Below, one piece after another: positions 54,715 to 62,066 of a DNA stretch of 64,000 bases. The notes beneath the pieces are model-generated. The model was not told where the DNA came from, did no database searches, and saw only the letters and a list, made by a program, of their open reading frames with translations. Each line of letters begins with the position of its first letter. Within the stretch, counting starts at the first letter, position 1. The stretch comes from Flavobacteriaceae bacterium UBA3356 (GTDB lineage: Bacteria > Bacteroidota > Bacteroidia > Flavobacteriales > Flavobacteriaceae): NCBI GenBank assembly GCA_002360635.1, contig DEQW01000001.1, positions 209,535 to 273,534 on the forward strand, given 5' to 3'. The position numbers were made by a program, and so were the translations under genes.

Positions 54715-55425
54715 TTAGTTGGTTAAAATTCCTTTCGGTTTTATAAGTTTTCTCCAATACAAGTGTTCATATAATCCAGACCAGTACATTCCAAAAGTGA
54801 AGGCGAACAGTAGTTCTTCTATGGGTACACCCAAGAAAAGAATATGGGTCAGGTTGTCAAGATTCCAGTACAGCTCCACATATTGAGGATAAAACGGAAG
54901 GATACTTCCGAAATAAATGAAGTACAGTACTGTAAACAAGATTCCTCCGACCCAAATCTTCTTATTTAAATCTGGACGGCAATAGAGTGTTGCCAAACCA
55001 CCTATGAACAAAGCGATAATCCCACAATAAATGTGGTTGAGCGATGTAAATAGGGCAAGTATAAAAAAGACCAGCGCAGGCACAAAAAGTATATAAATAT
55101 GTAGCTTATGTCGTTGGTGTCCACGCTCGCTCTGTGGTATTTCAACGAGGCTTCGCTTAAAAGTAAGGTTATAGAGTACCGTGCCAATCCCGCCAATAGC
55201 AAAAGAAAAGATAAGGCTTTCTATATCAAAACCTGTTTTTATAGCCAAATTGAACAGCGAAGGTGGAAACCAATATTCTGGAACAAACAAAGGTTCAGTT
55301 AAACCAAAAGGCATTGTTATAAGGCTCATTTTGAGCATCTCTTTTCTTGATTCTTTTCTCAATAGATAGATGATTGCCCAAAGCGCAAGAATTATAAGTG
55401 ACCATATGAACCAGACGTATTGCAT
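54715..55425 (-). CDS. Lycopene-cyclase-domain membrane protein
   Basis: A 236-residue protein with about seven TM segments. EPLFVPEYWFPP and VPIEELLFAFTFGMYWSG resemble the CrtYcd/CarR-type lycopene cyclase domain, including the PIEE-like motif. No other carotenoid gene is nearby, so it may modify an existing pigment or have a different membrane role. It is inside the minus-strand stress/metal run, 5 bases from the DUF5676 gene. Confidence 0.72.
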   Translation of the reverse strand: MQYVWFIWSLIILALWAIIYLLRKESRKEMLKMSLITMPFGLTEPLFVPEYWFPPSLFNLAIKTGFDIESLIFSFAIGGIGTVLYNLTFKRSLVEIPQSERGHQRHKLHIYILFVPALVFFILALFTSLNHIYCGIIALFIGGLATLYCRPDLNKKIWVGGILFTVLYFIYFGSILPFYPQYVELYWNLDNLTHILFLGVPIEELLFAFTFGMYWSGLYEHLYWRKLIKPKGILTN

Positions 55426-55430
55426 AAACC

Positions 55431-55706
55431 TTACTGTTTTTTTATTTGAGCGTTATAAAAAGCAGCGATACAGGCACCGATTAGCCATCCCAAAATAAAT
55501 GTTTGTACTATTCCTAATCCTGCTTCCCATAAGGGTACATCCATCCTAATAATGCTCGTGGTGTCTAAACCGTGCAATAGGCTGTTGAAAAAATCTATAG
55601 TGGCTTCTCGGCCTGCTGTTGCCATTACAATCATACAGCCCAAGTAAATTAACGCTCCGGTAAGCCCGAATGCGAATCCTAATTTCTTTACGTTTAATCG
55701 ATACAT
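55431..55706 (-). CDS. DUF5676 family membrane protein
   Basis: A 91-residue protein with two TM segments. The start LNVKKLGFAFGLTGALIYLGCMIVM is characteristic (shown in part: KKLGFAFGLTGALIYLG). DUF5676 proteins are often found near copper and other metal-resistance genes and have no known function. It lies in the same run as SHOCT and HMA genes. Confidence 0.75.
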   Translation of the reverse strand: MYRLNVKKLGFAFGLTGALIYLGCMIVMATAGREATIDFFNSLLHGLDTTSIIRMDVPLWEAGLGIVQTFILGWLIGACIAAFYNAQIKKQ

Positions 55707-55722
55707 AATTTTTAGTTTTAAT

Positions 55723-55941
55723 TTAGTTGTCCGAGTTTATAATCTTTTTAGATTCTTCGAATTCTTCCTTGGATATTTCACCTTTTGCAAAGCGGTTTTT
55801 GAGAATATCGAGCGGGCTGTCCTTCTTAGTTTTTTGATAGGGAATATCTGTTGGGATAAAGAATATCCAAGCAATAAATATTATCCATATAATCCACCAT
55901 ATTAGGTGCATACCTCCAAAATGTCCGTCGTATAAATGCAT
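55723..55941 (-). CDS. SHOCT-domain small membrane protein
   Basis: A 72-residue protein. One TM helix (LIWWIIWIIFIAWIFFIP) is followed by a short C-terminal SHOCT motif, DILKNRFAKGEISKEEFEE. SHOCT domains occur at the ends of many small envelope proteins and probably act in assembly. It sits between DUF5676 and the HMA protein. Confidence 0.8.
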   Translation of the reverse strand: MHLYDGHFGGMHLIWWIIWIIFIAWIFFIPTDIPYQKTKKDSPLDILKNRFAKGEISKEEFEESKKIINSDN

Positions 55942-55962
55942 AATTTTTGGTTTTAGTTGTTA

Positions 55963-56178
55963 TTAATTTATTTCTGTAATTGTGTATCCGTTAAGTTTGC
56001 TGAGTTGCTTTTGTAATTCAGTAATTGAAAGTTTTTCTGTCATCGTGATAAACGTTGCGCCTTTTGGCGCCAGAAAAATTTCTGCCTTTTCGATATTGGG
56101 ATGTTCTTCCAAAGTCTTCTTGACCCTTGCTACACATCCACCACAACTGATTCCGTTTATTTGAAATTTTTGCTTCAT
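55963..56178 (-). CDS. Heavy-metal-associated (HMA) domain copper chaperone-like protein
   Basis: A 71-residue single HMA fold. GISCGGCVARV holds Cys12 and Cys15 in the metal loop, and the C-terminal half keeps the beta-alpha-beta pattern (KLNGYTITEIN). It is likely a cytosolic copper carrier for the CopB-type ATPase made from the same run of genes. Confidence 0.9.
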   Translation of the reverse strand: MKQKFQINGISCGGCVARVKKTLEEHPNIEKAEIFLAPKGATFITMTEKLSITELQKQLSKLNGYTITEIN

Positions 56179-56191
56179 TGTGTTTTATTTA

Positions 56192-56449
56192 TTAGTGATC
56201 TTGATGTCTTTTGTGTTCTTCTTTTGTGTTCTGTTCAGATTGATTGTTATTGCCATCCCGATGCTTACGATTATTGGATCTTCCGTGCCGATGTGAACCG
56301 TGGGGCATAAACAAATGGATACCGAACATAACGAGGATGAAAATGAACAGAGAAGAACTGCTTCCTATACCAAACGATGGTGCTAAAAAAATAAATAGCA
56401 ACGGTAGTCCACATCCGATGACCATCCATATCCAGTGACTGTTTTTCAT
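56192..56449 (-). CDS. Small membrane protein with His-rich tail
   Basis: An 85-residue protein with two TM segments (residues 5-22 and 30-50) and a hydrophilic tail rich in His, Arg and Asn (MPHGSHRHGRSNNRKHRD, ending HKRHQDH). It resembles DUF2933-type small metal-island proteins in layout, though the match is only by eye. Confidence 0.55.
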   Translation of the reverse strand: MKNSHWIWMVIGCGLPLLFIFLAPSFGIGSSSSLFIFILVMFGIHLFMPHGSHRHGRSNNRKHRDGNNNQSEQNTKEEHKRHQDH

Positions 56450-56474
56450 TGTGCTTTGCTTTATGGGTTAGAAA

Positions 56475-56936
56475 TTAGTGATGTTCAGAATGATTGTTTT
56501 CTGTTTCATTGTTCATATACATCATATCCATTCCCTTATCTTTCATCATCATAGAACAGGATTCCATACAATCTTCACTCATCATTCCTTTTTCGTGCAT
56601 CATTTTCATCATATTTCCCATCATTTTTCCATCGTCCATCATTCTGTTCATCATTGAATGCATCATTGTGCTATCCTTCATCATCATTTGCATACCCTGT
56701 CCATTCATCATAGAACCCATCATTTTTTTGTTGCCTTGCATCATTTTCATTGTTGCTGGATTTCCGTGCATACTTTTCATAAACTCGGCCATATATGCAT
56801 CGTTCTCAACAATGCTATTAAAAACCTCTGTGCGCGTCTTAGGATTTTCCAGTAGTGCTTGCGTGTCTGTTTCTTGTTTGCAGCTGGTTAAGCTGAAAAG
56901 GCCAATTGCCAGTAAACCAATAAATAGTGTTCTCAT
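56475..56936 (-). CDS. Methionine-rich lipoprotein, probable periplasmic copper binder
   Basis: A 153-residue protein. The lipobox gives Cys19 (LFSLTSCKQ). From residue 60 the sequence is dominated by Met pairs and triplets (MKMMQGNKKMMGSMMNGQ, then MMHSMMNRMMDDGKMMGNMM) and ends in His (NHSEHH). Such Met-x-x-Met clusters bind Cu(I) and Ag(I). It is the first gene of the minus-strand run, 25 bases from the His-tailed gene. Confidence 0.78.
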   Translation of the reverse strand: MRTLFIGLLAIGLFSLTSCKQETDTQALLENPKTRTEVFNSIVENDAYMAEFMKSMHGNPATMKMMQGNKKMMGSMMNGQGMQMMMKDSTMMHSMMNRMMDDGKMMGNMMKMMHEKGMMSEDCMESCSMMMKDKGMDMMYMNNETENNHSEHH

Positions 56937-56973
56937 TTTCTTTGTTATTTAATTAGACATAAATTTATTTTTA

Positions 56974-57018
56974 AACCCATTCCCAATAGCTAATTGGGTT
57001 ATAGAGAGGGAATGGGTT
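56974..57018. repeat. 11-bp perfect inverted repeat (AACCCATTCCC / GGGAATGGGTT)
   Basis: The arms lie at 56974-56984 and 57008-57018 with a 23-base loop. The element stands between the end of the WG-repeat gene and the start of the Met-rich lipoprotein gene. It could end the former transcript or serve as an operator for the 24-gene run. Confidence 0.6.
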
Positions 57019-57071
57019 ATCAGCTATTAATCGGGCTGAATTTTTAAGTTTTTGTTTTAGTATAATATTTA

Positions 57072-57674
57072 CTAATCGATTTTTTTGATTTGCCATTTAG
57101 AGTTGTTTCCTTTTACGGCGACCAAATTGGCCGAAATAAATTTTGATGTTATGGTTGGGGAACCACTATTTTTTATGTTCTGTGGCGAAACGTGTAAGGC
57201 CAGTTGTGTTAAGTGGTCAATCGTCGTTCCGGTTTTATCTATAACCACTTCAAAGTAATGATAGCTTACCACGTCCTTTTTGAAAATATCATTATAGCCA
57301 ATGGTCTCTTTGTGTACCTTTAGTGCTATTGCCTTTTTGTTATTAAAATTGGTGGCGTTAAGAAATTGAGGTGCAATAACAGTTTCCCCTTCTTTATTTA
57401 TATATCCATAATAGAGCACCCCATCCTTATGATCGGCAATCAAGCATCTATCGTCTTCAAAGATTGGGTAATTGGCGTTGTCTGTTTTGGTTACCACCAA
57501 ATCATTTCGAAAATCAATGATTAATTTTCCTTCTTGGTCAATAAAACCCCATTCGTTCCCTTTTTTAATGGCGGCAACGCCATCGTTAAAAGGCGAGATG
57601 TAGTCTAAATTTTCTAAAGTTTGAGCTATTCCCAGATAAGGGATGAGCAGTAATGCGATGACAAATTTTTTCAT
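57072..57674 (-). CDS. Exported WG-repeat protein
   Basis: A 200-residue protein with a signal peptide (FVIALLLIPYLGIAQT). It has two WG/KWG repeats (VAAIKKGNEWGFIDQEGK and YYGYINKEGETVIAPQF). The repeats form small beta units of unknown ligand. The C-terminal half is unlike any family recognised here. It is separated from the downstream run by a 135-base gap holding an inverted repeat. Confidence 0.75.
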   Translation of the reverse strand: MKKFVIALLLIPYLGIAQTLENLDYISPFNDGVAAIKKGNEWGFIDQEGKLIIDFRNDLVVTKTDNANYPIFEDDRCLIADHKDGVLYYGYINKEGETVIAPQFLNATNFNNKKAIALKVHKETIGYNDIFKKDVVSYHYFEVVIDKTGTTIDHLTQLALHVSPQNIKNSGSPTITSKFISANLVAVKGNNSKWQIKKID

Positions 57675-57745
57675 TTTTGGTTTGATTTAATTTGTTAAAA
57701 TTAATGACTGTTGCAGACCTTTATCTGCATAACTTTCGTTGATAT

Positions 57746-58327
57746 CTATATAATTTCATCATAGAAATTCCGTTTCCAATTTCCTGTGTTCTTGTAATCT
57801 GTCATACTCATTCCCACCACTTCCTTAAACTGTCTGGATAAATGATTTACGCTGCTATAGTCCAATAGGTAACCTATGTCAGAGAAGGAATGCTGTTTTA
57901 GCTGAATAAGTTCCTTTACTTTCTCAATCTTCAATTTGATGAAGTACTTTTCAATGGTTGACTTTTCAATGGTTGAAAATAGTTTGCTCAGTGTCTTATA
58001 GTCACGATGCAATGCCGAGGCCAAGAGTTCTGAGGTCTTCACTTTCATATCCAATGGTAGTTCAACAAGTTGCTCGATTAATAGAATTTTGATTCTTTCA
58101 ACCAACATCTCTTCTTCATTTTCTACAATTTTGAAACTATTTATGTGAAGCACCCTTGTTACGTTGTCTGTTATAGCAGCTTCATTTAGGTTAGGTGCTT
58201 CTACCAATAACCTTCCTAGCTCTAATGAGAGTACAGTAATATCTAATTCTTGTAGTTCTTGTTTAATAACTTTAAGGCATCTACTACAAACCATATTCTT
58301 AATCCAGAATTCTTTTGGTGAGCTCAT
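57746..58327 (-). CDS. AraC-family regulator with N-terminal HMA-like domain
   Basis: 193 residues from ATG 58327; an upstream frame extension of 35 residues looks non-coding. Residues 8-75 resemble an HMA fold with MVCSRCLKVI (Cys14, Cys17). Residues 95-193 are an AraC-type double HTH (SDIGYLLDYSSVNHLSRQFKE, in part FSDIGYLLDYSSVNHLS). A metal bound at the CxxC could directly control DNA binding. It is well placed to regulate the surrounding copper genes on both strands. Confidence 0.82.
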   Translation of the reverse strand: MSSPKEFWIKNMVCSRCLKVIKQELQELDITVLSLELGRLLVEAPNLNEAAITDNVTRVLHINSFKIVENEEEMLVERIKILLIEQLVELPLDMKVKTSELLASALHRDYKTLSKLFSTIEKSTIEKYFIKLKIEKVKELIQLKQHSFSDIGYLLDYSSVNHLSRQFKEVVGMSMTDYKNTGNWKRNFYDEII

Positions 58328-58505
58328 TATAGTATTGGTGTTACTATTGAGTATTCGGCTCAATAGTTTGTAAGGTTTTAACCTTACTGGGTTAATTTGA
58401 TAAATTGTGTTGTTGAGTAATGGATACAACAATGTTTAGCCAGAAGTTGTTCTTTGACTATAATAGAGGATACAGATTGATATGATCAATCTGCAAGTAA
58501 GAAAA

Positions 58506-58928
58506 TCAAATTAAATATGTCTCGTGAAGAACCTGTATATCCTTAGACAACAAAGGCGGCCTATATTGTTTAAAAGGAATGATGTTTTTTTCAAGCCCTT
58601 CAAATAGATTGAGGTAAGTGTAAAAAAAGGTGTTAAGAAAGAGTATATCTTCATACTCAAGTTGGGTCTGAGCCTTTTTTATGGTGTCATCACCTGTTTT
58701 AACCAAAGTTTGGTTGCTGCAGCAATCTTTTTCTTGAAGAGAAGTACACTGTTTTGTGTTTAAATCTTTTTTTTGAGCCTTGTCTGCACATACTTTGGCT
58801 TTTCCAAAGAGTGCCATATCAACCAATTTATTGCAGCAAAAGTGCATATCTACTGTAAATGAAGCTGTGCTAAAAAATATAGTAGCTGCTAAAAAAAAGG
58901 CCAATATTTTTATAAAAAAGGATTTCAC
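58506..58928 (-). CDS. HYC_CC_PP family exported protein
   Basis: A 140-residue protein with a signal peptide (ILAFFLAATIFFSTASF). The mature part holds HFCC (29-32), a further Cys at 47, CC at 69-70, and a C-terminal YRPPLLSKDIQVLHE. These are the landmarks of the HYC_CC_PP family, found beside metal transport genes in Bacteroidota and of unknown function. A paralogue is encoded on the other side of the TonB receptor. Confidence 0.8.
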   Translation of the reverse strand: MKSFFIKILAFFLAATIFFSTASFTVDMHFCCNKLVDMALFGKAKVCADKAQKKDLNTKQCTSLQEKDCCSNQTLVKTGDDTIKKAQTQLEYEDILFLNTFFYTYLNLFEGLEKNIIPFKQYRPPLLSKDIQVLHETYLI

Positions 58929-59089
58929 GTAATAAAATTAATGATTTTATATCAAAAATTTAAAAAAAATGTTAAAAAATTAGTTTATGATATTGTTTTT
59001 TGATTTATCTTAAACTTTAATTTTACGCTACGAATTTAAAATAATCGGTTTTCAAAAAATATGACTTTTGTCATCAAATAAAGATTACT

Positions 59090-61318
59090 TTAAAATCCGT
59101 ACCCGACGGCAAAACTGATTCCAAAAGGATGACCGGGACGTAAACCTGCTGGTACACGAGATACAGCATATTCTGAATCAAATAGGTTAATTATGTTTGT
59201 AGAGAACATAAAATTTTCATCGAAAAAATAATGCGCAGATAAGTCAACGATAAAGTTAGAATCTACTTTGGAATTTTCTGGAATTGGTCCAGAACCAGCC
59301 TTGGTTCTAAATGCACCTGTATAGCGTGAATTTAAGTTTACTTCAAATTTCTTATGTTGTAGCCCTAATGTTGCATTTAATTGGTTTTTTGCAATGTATG
59401 GTATTTCATCCCCTTTGGTAACCACCCCATAGATGTCTTCGTTACTGTCAAAACTGGTCAGGAATTCGGTATCGGTAGGTGTATAGGAAATCGATAGAGG
59501 AAGTTTAAATTTCTCTGATGTATTGTATAGCAAATTGTAATTTAGCAAAAGCTCAAGGCCACTTACACGAACTTCACCTGCATTAAACTGGTCGAGGCTT
59601 CCTGTGCCACCTGTTGCAGCCAAATCACTTCCCAACAGATTTTGATAATCATTGTAGAACCCGACAAGTTCCCCTGAAAAACCTTTGAAGCCAAATCGAG
59701 AACCCAACTCATAATTAATACTTTCTTCTGCATTTTGTCCCTGTGTATTACTTGGTGGCGAAAACCCTTTATGTACCCCACCGAAGACCGATATATAGTT
59801 ATTGAATCTGTAGTTCGCACCTATGCCGGGAATCCATACATCTACTTTGTTCTCGCGAATAGCTAAATCCTGACCAGTTCTGTTTGGGTCGTCAGTACCA
59901 TAATCCATTCGTGTTAATGTAATATTTTCATAGCGCAAGCCAGGTGTTAAGGTCAGGTTCTCAATTTTAAGGGTGTACAAGAGGTGCGCCGCCAATGCTT
60001 TTGCACTGCTTATACGATTAGCGTCAGTACCTTTTTCGGCCACCGTGGTTCGTATTAATTCTTGGTTTTGAAATGCGTACCTGTCCACCCACTGAAATCT
60101 GTCCTCGTCATCTTCGTGGTAACGTATTCCCACTTCCAGGGTTTGTAGCCAATCAGAACCCCATCGTAATTTGGCAATGGACTGAACACCATTTGAAGTA
60201 TATACTCTATTATTTGCCTTTATTCCCATAACATCGTCTTGGGTGTTTTCATTTCCTAAAATGGTTTGGTATTCTAAGGGGTAATCCTGTGGTGCGGACA
60301 GGATATTACTAATGCTCACCCTTTCGCCTAAATTTACATCGTCCAATTTGTACCAATTGCGCTTGAATTTATTTAAGTAGCCGGTAGTATTTATATTTAA
60401 CGAAGGGGATATTTGTATAAAATGGGTAAGTTGGTATTGTTGATGTTCGGCGTTCATTACATCTTCGGACGACGCCCTGTATCTTCTATAAGGGTTTTCT
60501 TCAAAATCTTCATCGGTCAATCCCAAGTAAGTTTCGTTTGCCTCTTCTTCAGAATATTGGATTTTAAATGTTAGTGACTGATACAGTTTTGCATCTAAAT
60601 TTGAGTTGACCCTAAACTTCGCCAAATAATCAGATTTATCAAATCCTGTATTGCCACCGCCATCTAAATCCTTAAAACCGTCTGAGCTGTAATTGAAATA
60701 ATCCGTTACAAATCCAAAGTTTTGATAGCTATCACCAATGACTAATTGCGTTTTTCTTGAGCCATAATTCCCTGCGGCAATGGAAGCTCGTCCAGAAAAT
60801 TCATCAGGAATTCGGGAAGAAATCATATTAATGGCACCGCCAGTGGTGTTGGGTCCATATTGAATTTGACTGCTTCCTTTCAAGATTTCGACGGCCTGCA
60901 TACGCCCAATAGTTGGGAAATAATAGGCGGCAGGTGCGCTGTAGGGTGCTGGGGCAATGAGAACGCCATCTTCCATCAAATTTATTTTTGCACTACGCTC
61001 AGGCGATGTACCTCGCAAACTTATATTTGGACGTAGTCCAAAACCATCCTCTTCGTAAATATTAATTCCTGGAACCGTTTGTAATACCCTATTGATATTT
61101 GTATATGAAAATTTTTTTAAATCCTCTTCGGAAATATAGCTCGCAGAACCTGTTTTGTTTTTAATCTCAAATTTACTGCCCAGTATGGTGTTAGCGGATA
61201 CAATCACTTCTTTTAGGCGTTCCGTCTTTTGTTGTATAGTATCCATTTTTTGAGGATTTGTTTGCGCCAATATATATGTAAACTGCAAGATAAATAGTAG
61301 GGAAAATAGAGTTCTCAT
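59090..61318 (-). CDS. TonB-dependent outer-membrane receptor (FecA-like)
   Basis: A 742-residue protein. A signal peptide is followed by the TonB-box region and plug domain (NINRVLQTVPGINIYEEDG, LRGTSPERSAKINLMEDG, APYSAPAAYYFPTIGRM), which resembles FecA-type iron-chelate receptors. A 22-strand barrel follows, ending in an aromatic residue (SFAVGYGF). The ligand is unknown: Fe-citrate, another ferric chelate, or a copper complex given the setting. Two Fur-box-like palindromes lie upstream, which favours iron control. Confidence 0.9.
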   Translation of the reverse strand: MRTLFSLLFILQFTYILAQTNPQKMDTIQQKTERLKEVIVSANTILGSKFEIKNKTGSASYISEEDLKKFSYTNINRVLQTVPGINIYEEDGFGLRPNISLRGTSPERSAKINLMEDGVLIAPAPYSAPAAYYFPTIGRMQAVEILKGSSQIQYGPNTTGGAINMISSRIPDEFSGRASIAAGNYGSRKTQLVIGDSYQNFGFVTDYFNYSSDGFKDLDGGGNTGFDKSDYLAKFRVNSNLDAKLYQSLTFKIQYSEEEANETYLGLTDEDFEENPYRRYRASSEDVMNAEHQQYQLTHFIQISPSLNINTTGYLNKFKRNWYKLDDVNLGERVSISNILSAPQDYPLEYQTILGNENTQDDVMGIKANNRVYTSNGVQSIAKLRWGSDWLQTLEVGIRYHEDDEDRFQWVDRYAFQNQELIRTTVAEKGTDANRISSAKALAAHLLYTLKIENLTLTPGLRYENITLTRMDYGTDDPNRTGQDLAIRENKVDVWIPGIGANYRFNNYISVFGGVHKGFSPPSNTQGQNAEESINYELGSRFGFKGFSGELVGFYNDYQNLLGSDLAATGGTGSLDQFNAGEVRVSGLELLLNYNLLYNTSEKFKLPLSISYTPTDTEFLTSFDSNEDIYGVVTKGDEIPYIAKNQLNATLGLQHKKFEVNLNSRYTGAFRTKAGSGPIPENSKVDSNFIVDLSAHYFFDENFMFSTNIINLFDSEYAVSRVPAGLRPGHPFGISFAVGYGF

Positions 61319-61331
61319 TGGTAATAAAATT

Positions 61332-61412
61332 ATTTAGAATGATTTTAAATAGAAGACAAATGTAATGTACTGGTTTTAAAAAACCAATCTTATTTAGAAT
61401 AATTCTTAATAA
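61332..61412 (-). promoter_or_regulatory. Two Fur-box-like palindromes upstream of the TonB receptor
   Basis: ATTTAGAAT-G-ATTTTAAAT at 61332-61350 and TTATTTAGAAT-A-ATTCTTAATAA (11-bp arms, one mismatch) at 61390-61412. They share the half-site ATTTAGAAT and lie 14 to 94 bases before the receptor start, where a repressor would act. Fur is the likely ligand by analogy with other receptor genes. Confidence 0.5.
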
Positions 61413-61529
61413 TATTTTTAAAGTTTTTTAAGCTCAATAACTTATCCCTAGAAAAAAATTATAACAATAAAAAACCCGAAACGTTATGCAAATTGTTTGT
61501 TAAATAAAAAGATTTTACTTAAAATTTTA

Positions 61530-61537
61530 TACTTTTG
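61530..61537 (+). promoter_or_regulatory. -7 promoter element (TACTTTTG)
   Basis: A TAnnTTTG match ending 8 bases before ATG 61546, so a nearly leaderless message is expected for the HYC_CC_PP gene and the pump that follows. Confidence 0.5.
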
Positions 61538-61545
61538 TACAATTG

Positions 61546-61962
61546 ATGAAGAAGATTTTTTTTAAAATAGCATCATTTTGTATGGCACTTTTAGTGTTAT
61601 TCTCAACGTTTTCTTTTACGTTGGCAAGTCATTATTGCGGTGATGTTTTAGTTGATTCTTCATTGTTTGGAAAAGTAGAAACCTGCGGTATGGAAGTTCA
61701 AAAAACTTCTACTTTTTCTAATTGTGATATTACCAAGAAAAACTGCTGCAGTGATGAGCAATTGCTTTTAGAAGGTCAGGATACACTAAAAATTTCCTTC
61801 GAAAAACTGGATAAAGAACAGCAAGTATTTGTTGTAACATTTATCCAATCGTATTTAGATTTGTTTGAGTATGAAAACTCAGATAATGAAGCATTTATAG
61901 ATTATTCCCCACCGCCCCTTATTAGGGACGTTCAAGTCCTAGACCAGACTTTCCTCATTTGA
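61546..61962 (+). CDS. HYC_CC_PP family exported protein (second copy)
   Basis: 138 residues from ATG 61546. A signal peptide (KIASFCMALLVLFSTFSF) precedes HYCGDVLVDSSLFGK, CC (KKNCCSDEQ) and SPPPLIRDVQVLDQTFLI, the three landmarks that name the family. It is clearly paralogous to the gene at 58.5 kb and is divergent from the receptor. It comes just before a CusA-type pump gene, in the same direction, as DUF6660 and His-rich proteins do before the two other pumps. Confidence 0.85.
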   Translation: MKKIFFKIASFCMALLVLFSTFSFTLASHYCGDVLVDSSLFGKVETCGMEVQKTSTFSNCDITKKNCCSDEQLLLEGQDTLKISFEKLDKEQQVFVVTFIQSYLDLFEYENSDNEAFIDYSPPPLIRDVQVLDQTFLI

Positions 61963-62066
61963 TTTTTAAGTAATTAATTCTTACGTCCAACATTAATTTG
62001 TTTGGACTAAACTGCTTGTACCTTGTTTTTCAACAAGTATTGTTATTACTTAAAACTCATTTTTTT

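Noticed and set aside
56494..56952. Plus-strand frame opposite the Met-rich lipoprotein
   Set aside because: The Ile/Ser-rich reading is the mirror of Met codons on the true strand; it lacks any domain and lies against the gene order.
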